Program-made: the position numbers and the translations under genes | In this document: positions 38,101 to 49,391 of the stretch, piece by piece | How the letters are laid out: every line of letters starts with the position of its first letter | How positions within the stretch are numbered: position 1 is the stretch's first letter | From: Terana coerulea | Taxonomy: Eukaryota; Basidiomycota; Agaricomycetes; Polyporales; Phanerochaetaceae | Length of the DNA stretch: 64,000 bases | Direction of reading: 5' to 3' | NCBI GenBank assembly: GCA_024811115.1 | Contig: JAKOGH010000643.1 | Coordinates: forward strand, 1-64,000 | The notes under the pieces: generated by a model | The model's database searches: none | What the model saw: the letters and a program-made list of their open reading frames with translations, nothing else | Told to the model about the DNA's origin: nothing

Positions 38101-39329
38101 GCTGCCGCTGAACGAGGTCATAGCGTATAACGCGGGTCTGACGCGAGATGAGGTGCCTGTGAGCCTGGATCGGGCACGGTCCACGCGCTCGCACTCCCGC
38201 AAGCCCAGCGTGGACCGTGCAGGTATGCTCGAGCATGAAGCGCGTCCGCCACCGATGCCTCGACGGCCGTCGAATGAGGCTGCTCCGCCTCTACCGAAGG
38301 CGGCGCCGCTCAAGACGCAGACGGCGTGGCAGCAGCGGATCTTCGTCGGGAGTCTGCAGAAGTTCTGCCAGGTGGAGATCACGTCGGGCTCGACAGCGGC
38401 GGAGTTGCTGCAGATCTTGCAGTACCAGGGTGCGTTGGAGGGTAACGCTGCGAATGGGTGGATGATGTGGGAGGTTAGCCAGGACTTTGGCATGGGTGCG
38501 TCCTTTTCTTAGGTATAGTGCGGGGCGATAGGTTCTTATACTGCCTCTTGCAGAGCGACCCATTCGCAGCTTTGAGGTCATCTCCGAAGTCGTCAACTCA
38601 TGGGTCGCAGAGAAGACGACCAACATTTTGTTAGCTAAGAAGACTTTGCTTGCGCCAAAATTGAGTCGGGCTGTACGTCTCTTGAAGCTGGGGTTCTGCG
38701 CTAGTTGCTAACCATCTTGATTAGGCTATTCCCTCAAGTTCGCCTGTGTGCGGTGGTTTCGTCCAGCACGAATACAAGCGAGGCAAATGGCAGAAGCGCT
38801 GGCTGGAGCTCAGAGAACACAGTTTGTGGCTGTCCAAGCGCGATACTGTGAGTAGTGTCCCGTTTCTGTATTTGCCCCTCTCTCATCTCTCGCTCAGGGC
38901 AAGGATCAAGTACAACTGTGCTCTCTGAGCAACTTTGATGCTTTCATCGTCACCCGCATCAGCAAGGCGCCAAAATCATACGTCTTTGCTGTCAAGTCCA
39001 CGGACAACCTCTCTTTCTTCGAGAGCACGGCGGACTACGTCCACGTCTTCTCATGCGATCAAAAGGAAGGCGAAAACTGGGTGGAGAAGATCCTTCTCGC
39101 CCGGTCCTACGTTCTCTATCAAGAACGCAACGTTCTGAGCAACGTCCAGCTCAGCATTGGCCCTGCTCCTGTCACGGGTGCATCGCTCTCTCGGGCGGGT
39201 ACGCGCAAACAGCGACCTGCGCAACCGCTTCTGAACTTCGGGTCTGGGGCAGCAGCTGTGCCGACAGAACCACCGCCTCCTGCTCCGATAATGTTCGAGG
39301 CTGGATCGTTGTTAGCAAAACGATCATAA
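35188..39329 (+). CDS. RA and PH domain signalling protein with long disordered N-terminus
   Basis: Large protein likely to link a Ras-type GTPase to membrane phosphoinositides. The first roughly 1,000 residues are Ser/Pro/Asp-rich and disordered. Within them, two 46-residue repeats (37979-38116 and 38141-38278) share TRDEVP..LDRARSTRSHSR.PSVDRAG. The C-terminal part holds a Ras-association-like domain (QKFCQVEITSGSTAAELLQI, GWMMWEVSQDFGMERPIRSF) followed by a PH domain: CGGFVQHEYKRGKWQKRWLE, LREHSLWLSKRD, SYVFAVKSTDNLSFFES and GENWVEKILLARSYVLYQER. This RA-PH order is like the animal MIG-10/RIAM/lamellipodin group. Frame steps in C runs at 35560-35564, 36448-36451 and 37878-37882 are needed to join the coding segments. 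Convergent with the Pob3 gene. Confidence 0.82.
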
Positions 39330-39593
39330 CCCTTGGTTTACAGTCCTTCCTCGTCCGTGACACCTATTGATCCGTTCGTTACCATACCGTAATCTATTCG
39401 GCCCCATCATTCTTTCCTCTGTAGACAGCCTATCATCTGTATTCGCAAGCCTGTAAGCTATAGTTGCACGGGACTGGCATGTAGCCACGATACTACCAAA
39501 TTATATTGATACAAATGTACATGAAGAGGGAGCGAGGCGGACGCAGACAACAGCCCAAGCAAAGCGAAAACAAAAAGCCAAGCACACGGAATT

Positions 39594-41846
39594 CTAATCT
39601 GAAGATTTCTTCTGCTTTTTCTTCGCTGGACCATCCTCGGGCTCCTTCGCCTTCGGCTTTGGCTTCGGCTTGGGTTTGGGCTTGTCGTCGACGTCGACAT
39701 CCATGGCCTCGTCGTCTGACCCCTTTTTCTTGGTTTTGGGCTTCGGCCGGGGCGTGGCCTTCTTAGGCTTCTCGTCGTCCTCCGCGTCGCTCTCGTCGGC
39801 AGCGGCCTTAGCCTTCTTCGCCTTCTTCGCCAAGGCCTTGCCCTTGCCCTTCTTTGGCCGGGTGAACTCGCGGTCGCCGCTGGCATCCGACGCAGTCCGC
39901 CCGCCCTCGTCGTCTGAAGATGACTCGCTTGGCGAACCGGAGTCTGAGCCTGATGCCTGGAAATCCGCGTCTGTCCGAAGAATGTCAGTGTCATTCCGAA
40001 CATGGCAGGAGAGTTAGATCACTGACCTTCCTCGCTGTCCTCGTCGTCGTCTGCGCCCAGCCGCGGCTTTGGCGCTTCTTCACCGCTGCTCGCCACGCTC
40101 TGCATCTCGTCATCATCGTCCTCGACGCGCATGATCAGTTCTCCTTCCATCATCTCGTTCTTCACCTTGACCTTCTTCTCCTTCAAGTACGCCTCCGTAA
40201 CTTCGTGCTCCTCCTTGTTAATCGAGGTGAAGGTGTAGTCCTGGCCGCTTTTGGTGACGATCTTGACGTCGAATGTGCGTGCAGCAGTAGCGCCAAGGCC
40301 GGCACCGAGACGTGAAAAGACAACTTGGTGAATGTCGGAGAGCTCGATGAGAGTCGGTGTCTTCGAGACGAAGAAGACATATTTCTCAAGCATGAAGAGG
40401 TCACCTTGCACCGCCTTCAAGTTTGCTTTAATACCAGGGTGGCCATCGCGACTAGCAGAGAATCAGTACGCGGTAACTCCCAAGTTTCTCAAGCCGGCTT
40501 ACCTCTGGAAGCTACCGGCTCCAATAATCTTGCGCCCTGAGAGAGCTCGGAATACTCCTGAGACGACCTCAAAGGTGGGGTCATCGTACGTCTTCTTGAG
40601 GCGATCGTACTTCGCCACTTCCTCTCTGTAGAGAGTGAATACCAAGGATTGTTACAAGACGTAGAAGACTTACTCAGTCATATTCAACTCAGCGGTGCTC
40701 TCCTCATCTCGGCTGAATTGCATGACCAGATACTGATAGCGTGTTTGACCTTGGCGTATAGGAGTGCTGAGACCGAGCTATGATCATGTATCAGACACGT
40801 TCCCTCTATTATACGGACTATACTCACGATGAACAGGACGTGCATATCATCCTTGGGCAGGAGGAACAGCTTCGCGATACTTGTGTACAGAATTTTGTAG
40901 TCGTAGGTCTTACCGCGAAGCCGTAGGAAGTCGGGGAACATATCGACATCATACCGGCCGCGAGGAGTAAGAACGAGGACTTCCTCGAAGCTGAGGATGA
41001 CATCTCCTGCAACCTGTCCGATTTCGGCCTTCTCCTTGACTGCATCGTGGAACGCCTGCGCAGCACTGATCTCTTCGCCATCTTCGTCGTCAGACTTCTG
41101 TGAACCTGCGTCTGAGCCGCGGGCTTCCTTGGTCAGCGTGGTACCCGGGACGTAGAAGCGGATTTCAGTCAGTTCGTCAGGGGCATGTCGTGAGGCTTTC
41201 TTGTCCGCTGGCACAGGGAATTCAAGGGAGACCTCGGTGCGACCAGCGATGTTGGAGTTCGCAACGTGTTGTAAGGGAAGCTCGAAGGCGACCTTATTCG
41301 ATATCAGAAACGCAAGGTCTTGACCTATATCACGAGATTTAACATGATTTTTATCCAGAAAATATTGACCTGACTCACCTTGGAAATCCGTCATGCCCCA
41401 ATTCCATCCCTTGACCGATACCTCCTTCGTTTCTAGTGACACACTGAAGTGCTGCCTCATCAATTGAGCAAGCTTATCATGGTCCTATAACATTGGTTGG
41501 GTGATGAGATTGTCCAGCTGTCAACTCAAACACTTTCTAACCTCTCGTGCAAAACCATCGAACGTTTCCCTCTTCTTATCCTGATTCTTCTTGTCCTTGT
41601 TACCCAGACCGATTCGAAGCTGGTAGTTACGCGCGACGCGGATCCATTGAGCCCATTTGATGTCATCTGAGGGTATCGCAATGGTCTGGGCACTCTCTTC
41701 GCCTCTCCAAGCCATACCACTCGCGGCAATTCGGAGCTCTACAGAGATATTAGTTAGACCTTGCTAAGTCGTGTCAGAGTGGTAACTAGCTTACTGCCAA
41801 CTTCCGGCGAAAGGCCGTGGTATATTTGGTCGAACTGCGTCGTCAT
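39594..41846 (-). CDS. POB3: FACT complex subunit Pob3 (SSRP1-like)
   Basis: Histone chaperone subunit that, with Spt16, reorganises nucleosomes during transcription and replication. The start at 41846 gives MTTQFDQIYHGLSPE. The POB3 N-terminal domain follows (SGMAWRGEESAQTIAIPSDD, IKWAQWIRVARNYQLRIGL), then the SSrecog/PH-like region (VKGWNWGMTDFQGE, KVAFELPLQHVANSNIAGRT, EVSLEFPVP, LTEIRFYVPG), and the second PH-like domain (RYDVDMFPDFLRLRGKTYDY, LFLLPKDDMHVLFI, KAVQGDLFMLEKYVFFVSKT). The tail is acidic then basic: SEEDADFQASGSDSGS followed by Lys/Pro repeats and KKKQKKSSD. There is no HMG box, as in yeast Pob3. The frame is consistent across several introns. It shares a 243-bp divergent spacer with alpha-actinin. 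Confidence 0.95.
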
Positions 41847-42089
41847 TTTTGGTTGGTGGGCGGAGGCGAGATTGAGGGGCCAAGGAGGAGGTGGTGGTTG
41901 GAGGACAAGCCGTCGACGGAGCAGACGCGCGCCGGAAATTGGATTGGCAAACGCGTCTGGGCGTCTCCGCCACACTGTCTCTGCTCTCGACGCTCACTGC
42001 CTCCAAGCTCATTCCGCCTCTCGCGAACAGCCAGGCGGCGCAGAGTGTCCGGGAAATTCATCAAACAACATCGAAGAACTTGAACATAG
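41847..42089. promoter_or_regulatory. Bidirectional promoter region between Pob3 and alpha-actinin
   Basis: Only 243 bp separate the two opposed start codons, so both promoters must lie here or overlap the leaders. No TATA box is evident on either strand. Confidence 0.5.
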
Positions 42090-44891
42090 ATGGACTCGCT
42101 TGAAGCCAGGTCTCGCAATGTTCAGGAGAGAACCTTCTGCAAATGGTATGCTGCCTCGCGTCTGCAGCGTACTGGTATGCTAACACCATGACAGGCTGAA
42201 CACAAAGCTCGAAGCTGGAGGATACCCGCCAATGACTTCCTTATTCAGAGATCTCTCCGATGGCGTCCGGCTCATACAGCTTATGGTGAGCATACTCGCC
42301 TCACGCGTCTGTCCGAGGGATGCTAAAGTAGTAACAGGAAATCATGGGTAAGCATCATGCTCTATCTTGTTGCAAACCAATAAAGTAGGAAAAAAACTAT
42401 TTCTAGGCGACACCTCACTCGGGCGGTACAATCGTAATCCAAGAATGCGAGTTCAGAAAGCTGAGAACGTTAACAAAGCTTTGGAGTTTATCACTTCTCG
42501 GGGTGTCAAGCTAACGAATATTGGCCCCGAAGGTGAGTACAGTCTCGTTCACAAATTCTTGTGCTCAACTTTTGAAATTTAGACATCATGGACGGCAACG
42601 TCAAGCTTACACTTGGAATGATTTGGACTCTCATTCTCCGATTCACCATAGCGGACATCAGGTACGCCACCGTCTCCGTCGCAAATTTACACTATCATTG
42701 AGCCATTTGAAGTGAAGAAGGCTTGTCTGCCAAAGAAGGCTTGCTGCTATGGTGTCAACGGAAGACCCAGCCCTACAGAGAAGTAGACGTGCAAGACTTC
42801 TCGCAAAGCTGGTCTGACGGTCTCGCATTGTGCGTGGCTCTCACATGCTTTACACTCATGCAGCTATACCCACTGGAGGCTGCCCCAGATGCGCTCTGAT
42901 CCATTGCCACCGCCCTGATTTGTTGGACTACGACAAGCTGGACAAGGTGTGCATTCTCGTCGAGGAACATACTATCGTACTGATCCGTACGATGTCTGCT
43001 TGATAGTCAGACCGGCACGCGAATACTGCACTGGCATTCCGCGTAGCTGAGGAGCACCTCGGCATTCCTGTAAATCTGTGAACTCTTTCCGCATACATCA
43101 GTTCACTGAACAATTTACAGCAACTTCTTGAAGTATCGGATTTATGCGACGTTGCTCGTCCAGATGAACGTAGTGTGATGACGTACGTTGCAAGTTACTT
43201 TCATGCTTTCTCAACCATGGGTAAGTCCAGCGAGGGTACACCAAGGCGATAGTGCTCATATATAGCATAGACCAAGCGGAAACCGTCTCGCGTCGGGTTG
43301 AAAAGTTCGCAGAGCTCATGCAGTCCGTGTGGCTCTCTAAGAACGACTACGAAAGACGCGTCAGGACTGTGAGTTCATACAACCGATTCACAATGCATTT
43401 ATTTCATCCGTCGTTCGCTCGCGCAGCTTCTATCATCTGTCCTGGAAATTCAGGCACTTTGGGCAGCCATCAAGTTTACGGGCACGTACGTTGACGCCAA
43501 AGAGCATGCCAGCAACTTTCGAAAGTACAAGCAGACGACAAAGCGGCAGTGGGTCACTGAGAAGCAAGACGTGACTGCCCTGTTCGGCAACGTCCAAACG
43601 AAGTTGAGGACATATGGGTTGCGAGAATACGTCCCGCCGCCGGGGCTTTCACTTGCAGTATGGTTCTTCTCGACCAACTTCTCACGATATACTCAATACC
43701 GACTTCGATTGGTACCAGGATCTTGATGCGGCGTGGAAAGCACTACTATCCTCGGAGGCGAAGAGGTCGCGCGCAATCAATGCCCAAATCCGAGAGTACG
43801 TCGGGGTCACATCACAGCCGCATACAGTCTCTCACTTTACACAGAATTAAGGAGTCCCTTCGAAAACATTTCGCAGATCTTGCGAATGACTTCGAGAGAC
43901 GTCTATCTACCATCTCTTCAGAGCTTGCCGCGATCGAGGGCCCTCTCGAGGTATGCTTGATGCTTCACATGTTTGAACACCTCCGCATTGGTAGTGACAT
44001 AGTGCACAGGAACAACAAGAACTTGTTCGGCATCTAAACACGCGCTTACCTGCTCTTGCGGACAAACTTGCTGAGCTTGCGAGTGCTGAAGAAGATTGCC
44101 AAGCCGCCAACGTCGACGAGAATGACTACACCGTCCTAACATATCAGGATCTGCAGTTTGAGCACGAGCTGGTTGTCCAGAGTGTATCAAAGAAGATCGC
44201 CTTCGTTGAGAACCAGGTGCGTCATCGCCAACAGACATGATATAACCCCTCGCTTACCCTCACCATATTCCGCAGATTGTCTCGCGCAACATGACTAACC
44301 TGACTCCCGCGCAATTGGAACAATTCGAGAGCACGTTCCGCTACTTCGACAGGGATGAGTCCAACACCCTAGAGCTAGCAGAGATGACTGCCGCTCTAGC
44401 CAGTTTGGGAATAATCTACCCCGTACGTCTTTGCGTCTTTTTATGTGTCTCGTGTCTGTCTCATGGCAATTGAGCTGTAGGAAGAGGATATGTATATGAT
44501 CTACGATCAACTCGTGGAAGAGTACGGTGCTGTCACGTATGAAGCGTTCATCAACGTCCTGGTGCGCTATTGCCTGTATCCATCGCTTCCTTCCACCTCA
44601 TCTTAGTTCCATAGGTTGACATCATGGAAGATCAAACATCGCCTGCTCAGCTTCGCGAGTCGTTCCGCGGGATTGCGCAAGACAAGGTAATGTCTTATAT
44701 CCTGGTGATACTTCTCCTTGTATGTGCTGATCATCTGTTCGAAGCTCTTCGTTACAGAAGTCGACCTCCGCCTCGCACATCTACCACAAAGTAGCATTGA
44801 CTTCTTGCGCCAGACAATGCCCCCAACAGCGAGCGAGGATACGGAGGCAGCATACGATTATGAGGCATGGCTGGACGAGGTGTTCACATAG
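42090..44891 (+). CDS. Alpha-actinin
   Basis: Actin-filament cross-linker, expected at the contractile ring and cortical actin. The start at 42090 gives [19 protein letters not shown]. Two calponin-homology domains follow: CH1 with [39 protein letters not shown] and [19 protein letters not shown]2 with [40 protein letters not shown] and [13 protein letters not shown]. Next is a short spectrin-repeat rod (about two repeats, as in fungi). The C-terminal calmodulin-like part has a canonical EF-hand loop ([12 protein letters not shown]) and ends [12 protein letters not shown] 10-nt microexon (42338-42347) encodes part of EIMG. There are about 14 short introns and the frame is intact. Confidence 0.93.
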
Positions 44892-45149
44892 ACGCACATA
44901 GAGCATAGTGAGTTATATACAATGTACACCAGATGCAACTTATTGCGTAAGTGCGGTCTGAATAGCGCAATGACTCTGCTGGCGAGTTGCATCGTGAGTA
45001 TGGACGAAGCCGAGTCACTTCACGGGTGTTAGTTATGGCCAATCAAGTGGGAGGTACAGGTGCATTTGGACTCAATGGTTCGCGACATGAAGCAGGTGGA
45101 CAACTTGGTGCAAGAGGGCTTTGGTGGTGGAATCATAATACATATGTAA
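44892..45149. other. Spacer downstream of alpha-actinin
   Basis: No gene recognised. Its right part may be the eroded 3' end of the kinase-like C-lobe fragment. Confidence 0.35.
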
Positions 45150-45690
45150 TTACGCAGAACTGCCCTGATGAACCATCCGGAGGCGTAGAGTCGGTATTTC
45201 TGGTAGAAGCCTTCCAGTCTTGGTTCTGCTCGTCTTCTCAGTACGTCGGTAAACACATTCGGTTGATAAAGTTACAATTTCGCCACTAGTCGGTCGACGT
45301 CGGCGACCTCCACGAGCTAGACTAGCCAGCCGCAGCAGGTGAGGTCAACTAGGGGAAAGTTCAGACCGAGCAAGAGGATTTCTATCAGACAACTGCATAC
45401 CGGGGACCCACATGTCGAGAATTGATGCTATGCGCCATAGCTCAATACATCCAAATTCGCTCTGCGCTGGAGGATAATCGTAGGGCGCGATTTCGTACCG
45501 ACGTGCGCAGTGGTGTTTGACATCGGCAGGAACGAAGCCGACGATCCTGACTTCCTCGCCTTGGATCAGAATAGTGTCCAGACCGAGGTTCCTATGCGCC
45601 ACTCCGAGGTCATGTATGGTCAACATCGCATTCATCAAACTGGCAGTACTGGATACACAGCCTATGGTAGTATAGTACAGGTTACAAAAC
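45150..45690 (-). pseudogene. C-lobe-only fragment of a kinase-like protein
   Basis: The minus strand reads SLMNAMLTIHDLGVAHRNLG, LDTILIQGEEVRIVGF and YDYPPAQSEFGCIELWRIAS. These align with the intact neighbour (KFIHALQRIHQAGVQHGDVK, ADNIVISGDEVRIIDF, RDYPQERWEVCPELYEVANS). A tail trace (LEGFYQKYRLYASGW) matches FDGYYARYQDWFRKVGW. The N-lobe is missing. The catalytic-loop Asp (HGD in the neighbour) is Asn (HRN) and the metal-binding Asp of DF is Gly (GF), so it could not be an active kinase. The middle of the tail is out of frame. It starts less than 50 bp downstream of the intact paralogue's stop codon. Confidence 0.65.
45671..45680. repeat. Left copy of a candidate 10-bp direct repeat
   Basis: TATAGTACAG here matches TATTGTACAG at 49381-49390 in 9 of 10 positions. 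The two copies lie at the edges of the two broken kinase-like fragments and could be a target-site duplication. A match this short can also arise by chance. Confidence 0.25.
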
Positions 45691-45737
45691 ACGGAGTGCT
45701 ATTCGGCAGAGAAGACTGGTGCGCACAGTGTGGGGGC

Positions 45738-46797
45738 CTAGGGTCCATAGGACGGCGGTAGAGTAGGGTCCACCGGGGCCGGGATGCGGGTCCAAAGGAA
45801 ATCCTCCGGCCATCCAACCTTCCTGAACCAATCCTGGTACCGAGCATAATAGCCGTCGAAGTAACTCTTTGCCTCTCGCTTTAACTTCTCCTCGTCTACA
45901 TCTGGCCATCTCTCTTTCAGCCGTGGCAGGAGCCACGGCCAATCTGGGCAACGGAAAATAAAGAAAGATACGCATCTGCAGTCCAGCGCTACTGAAGCGA
46001 ATATCAGCAAAAGTCTACTGCAAAACCCACAGGGACCTACTCTGTATCCATATACCTAGGCTATTGGCGACCTCGTAGAGCTCAGGGCATACCTCCCATC
46101 GCTCCTGCGGGTAGTCACGCGTTGTGATTTGCACCGATTTGCACGTGTGCAGGACCGCCATATCGAAGTCAATGATGCGGACTTCGTCACCGCTGATGAC
46201 AATATTGTCTGCCTTGACATCCCCATGTTGTACCCCTGCTTGGTGGATGCGCTGCAGCGCATGGATAAACTTCTCTCTAGTCAGTTAAAGGGCAGACATC
46301 AGCCATCAAATTCAAGAAGGTCAAAGAGGGCTGACCTACCTCTGTTCCATGGTCATCTCATTAATGCTCTTCGGCGGGTCTCCGCAATCCTGCAGAATGA
46401 TGCACCCGAATGGCACGTCCACGATTTCTGCCTGGGAGCCCTCTGACGACTCGTCGGAGATCGTCACTGTGTGTGTGGATTTGTAGAAACCGAAGAATTG
46501 AGGAATGCATTGGCCCTGCAAGGGCTTGAGCTGTGCATTGTACAGGCTTGCTTCAGCCTCTAGGACAGCAATGGCTTTCGTGTCCTCCTCTGCCAGCTTG
46601 CAGACGACGTGTTGTTTGTGCCCGTCGTTGTCGGTAAGAATACCTTTGAATACTTCGTACGGGCCGCTGGTAGAGAGTATGCTGTAGTCGGAGAACGTGT
46701 ATTTGGACGACAGTCCGTCCACGGAGAACGCAAGGGGTGCGGTGTAGGGCTCAATCTTCTCACCGATCAGGAAGCTGAGTGTGAGTTGGGTGGACAT
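45738..46797 (-). CDS. Small kinase-like protein, intact paralogue
   Basis: Protein of about 300 residues with a reduced protein-kinase fold. The N-lobe has a strand-Lys (HVVCKLAEED), a helix Glu region (LEAEASLYNAQLKPLQGQ) and a hinge (VPFGCIILQDCGDP). The C-lobe has IHQAGVQHGDVKADNIVI (catalytic Asp and Asn) and RIIDFD (metal-binding Asp). There is no clear glycine loop. The tail reads DWPWLLPRLKERWPDVDEEK, then YFDGYYARYQDWFRKVGW. Two introns split the gene into N-lobe, C-lobe and tail exons. The start at 46797 (MSTQLTLSFLIGEKIE) matches the start of the N-lobe fragment at 49842. The substrate is unknown. It is divergent from the candidate nuclease gene, and a TATAAA lies 64 nt upstream. 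Confidence 0.75.
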
Positions 46798-46860
46798 TAC
46801 GATCAGAGATAGGTGGACTACGGAGGGTTGGAGCCCGTTGGAGGCTGAACTTCAAGAGGC

Positions 46861-46866
46861 TTTATA
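46861..46866 (-). promoter_or_regulatory. TATA box of the intact kinase-like gene
   Basis: Minus-strand TATAAA lies 64 nt upstream of the start codon. The divergent gene has its own TATA box at nearly the same distance from its start. Confidence 0.5.
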
Positions 46867-47420
46867 CCTGGTGGGCACACGCCACAAAGAGTACATGACT
46901 GGGCCGAATGAAGTTCGGCCGGGAGCTTGAGTCCGTTGGCGTCTACGTGCCGCGTCCCGGAACAGAAGTATGCACGTGGCACCGTTGTGCGTTGGGTCAC
47001 CGGAGCCCAAACTGGAGCTGGCGCCCGGGCCTGTCTCCTAAAGTGTCCACAGTCCGAGTCAGGCCTCAAGCTTCAAGTTTTTCGTGTTCAGGGCTAAGTC
47101 CGGCGCGGCCTTCATGCAAACGGGGACTACATCTCGCTGTACAAGGACTGCCCTAAGAGAAAACAACGGTATATGTCATGAGGACACTCCCTTGAGCACG
47201 AAGAGAATAGGTCCGTTGATGTTCTCTGGATGCTTTTTATAATTCCTCGCCATGCCGACGACGAGATACAAGCTTGCTTATTAATGAACTAGTAATACAC
47301 AGTAGTATGGGTTCATGAATACAAGGAAGGGTTGCTGTCAAGCTTTCCGCAAACAATATGGCCTTGTTCATGTTGTCCGCGATTTACGACTGCACTTCTC
47401 TTGTGTTGTACGGCTCAGAA

Positions 47421-47428
47421 TATATAAA
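47421..47428 (+). promoter_or_regulatory. TATA box of the PD-(D/E)XK-like gene
   Basis: TATATAAA lies 67 nt upstream of the start codon at 47495. Confidence 0.5.
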
Positions 47429-47494
47429 CCTGATGAGTATCTCGCCACTCTTCAACAGAGAGCCCAATAGCCAAGTCCAACAAATCGTCACAAT

Positions 47495-49195
47495 ATGCAG
47501 CGCAAAACCACCAGAGGTGAGCCCAAGAGCTGCAGCTGCCAGTCCGAGTGAACAATCACTTAACGCTGTTACACGGTTCGCATCCTAGGTAGCCAGAAGA
47601 CCGCGACGACCGGTCAAGGTGCTGGCAAATCAAAGGCTCCGCAAGCGTCCGGTCATTCTTCCAACCTCTTACCAGCGGGAAGCAGCGTTTCCGGCGCTGC
47701 GGTGACACCTCTCCCTGTGCCCGGATCCAATACTCGCAGCACCCTTCTGCAACTTCTCCGGTCGAAACTCCCTCATCATCCTCTCTTTTACGATGGATCC
47801 AATCCTCACATACGTGACGGCGTCAAGCCTTCTGTGCTAGACAGTACCAAGAGGGTCTCCGGCAATCTCTACATCAACCCTGACCAAAAGCGTCCGGCAT
47901 TGAAGTCGACATCGGGCCAAGGGAAGAAGCCGACAACCACGCAACGGGAAGCACAAACGAGCAAGGGACCGACGCCGAAGTCAGGGTCAAACAAACCCAG
48001 CGCCGAGCCTCGAATCCCAGAGGAGGACTTGCTGGACATGGTCGTCTATGTCCCAGGCATGATGAAGGACATTTTTGCCCGTGCTGAAGAGCTCCTTGGG
48101 AACAGACCGGAGCTTGAAATCGATTGGGCTGATCACCAGCATTGCGAGATCGCCGCCGCTTTCATCCCACGCGCCACAGAGCGGGGCTTGCCCGGTGTAA
48201 TCTACAGCGAAAACGATGTCGTCCAATACCTCCTCACGTGCATGTTTCGTCCCGCACTGTTGGCCGTTATCGCATTTCAAAATGGACGTTACGAGGGATT
48301 AAATTGCGCCCCCTCCGGGATGGGAGTATCGAAACCCCCAGGTTCCCCTTCCTGTCATCCTCCGAACAGATCCCAACGTCAGCTATACCCGACATCATGC
48401 TCTTCCATCAGCCTGAGGGTATGGATTTGTCAAATAACTTGAAGAAGAAAGTCGCCGTCACTGTTGAGGTCAAGTCGCACAATGTGATCAAGCTGAAGTC
48501 CACCACCGCGAAGGAGCGTTACACCTCCGCGCCTGACAAGGAAGCGGAGGCTGCCGAAGAAGCTGCGCTGGAATCGGTCAGCGAAGACATATTCACAGAG
48601 TTTGAAACTAGTGAGATCCCCTCCGGGCATGGGATGGACTTCCGATGGCCGGAGAATCATGTTGGTCTCAACCATGACACCATGACACGGATTCTAGTTC
48701 AGGTCAGTAAGGTGTAGTTTACAGCCAACACGCTGCGGGACAAGTGCTCACAATGCGGCAGGTCTACTATGAGATTTATTCTCAAAATCCTGATAAGTCC
48801 GGGTTGGCCATTTTTCAACTTACCACACCACAATCTTTTTCTATCGGGAAGGCAACACGCTCTACATGTCACGCAAGTATATCCAAGATGATGCCATGCT
48901 ATTGAAAACATTCGCGACCTTTCTGTACTCTTTGGGGCATCTGGACGGTGTGGAAGTCAATCTTCCCGATGAGGTTGACGTATCTTGGTGGCCGGATAAC
49001 TGCAGGGAATATCAGGACAATTGGAGTGGAATCAATCCCCGGTAAGTAGCGTCCACCCGAGCATTAGACGGCTACACGAGGCTAAGTTTCATCAGGACTT
49101 CGCCGGCGGCGTGGTACAGGCTCCTAGGTGAAAGAGACTTGGAGGCCGCCGCGTCAAATGCACCAAAGGCGTCAAGGCGCACCGGACGTAGATGA
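47495..49195 (+). CDS. Hypothetical protein with PD-(D/E)XK nuclease-like pattern
   Basis: I do not recognise a named family. The first exon is very short (MQRKTTR) and splices to a Ser/Lys-rich N-tail. The core then shows, in order, a helix with an acidic residue (GVIYSENDVVQYLLTCMF), a strand ending in Asp (SAIPDIMLF), a strand with Glu-x-Lys (VAVTVEVKSHNVIKLK), and a helix carrying Gln (ILVQVYYEIYSQNP) followed by a strand (GLAIFQLTTPQSFFYREGNT). This E...D...ExK...Q arrangement is the signature of the PD-(D/E)XK nuclease superfamily. The C-terminus is basic (KASRRTGRR). A one-base step in the A4 run at 48279-48282 is needed for continuity. It is convergent with the N-lobe fragment and divergent from the intact kinase-like gene. 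The fold call is inference. Confidence 0.6.
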
Positions 49196-49380
49196 GCTGC
49201 TACGTAGGCAGAGCCGTAAGTGGCTTACTATGAGCATGAGTAGTTCGCGTCGGAGGGGACGGGCTGCAAGCACCCTTGAATGTACTTATATTAGGAATGC
49301 CCTTTGTGATGCGATTGTTGTATGAATTGGTCCTGTGTAAGATAGCAACTTGAACCGTGATAGGCAAAGCTTCAAATTGA

Positions 49381-49390
49381 TATTGTACAG
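49381..49390. repeat. Right copy of a candidate 10-bp direct repeat
   Basis: TATTGTACAG pairs with TATAGTACAG at 45671-45680 (9 of 10). It abuts the stop codon that ends the N-lobe fragment. Confidence 0.25.
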
Positions 49391-49391
49391 T

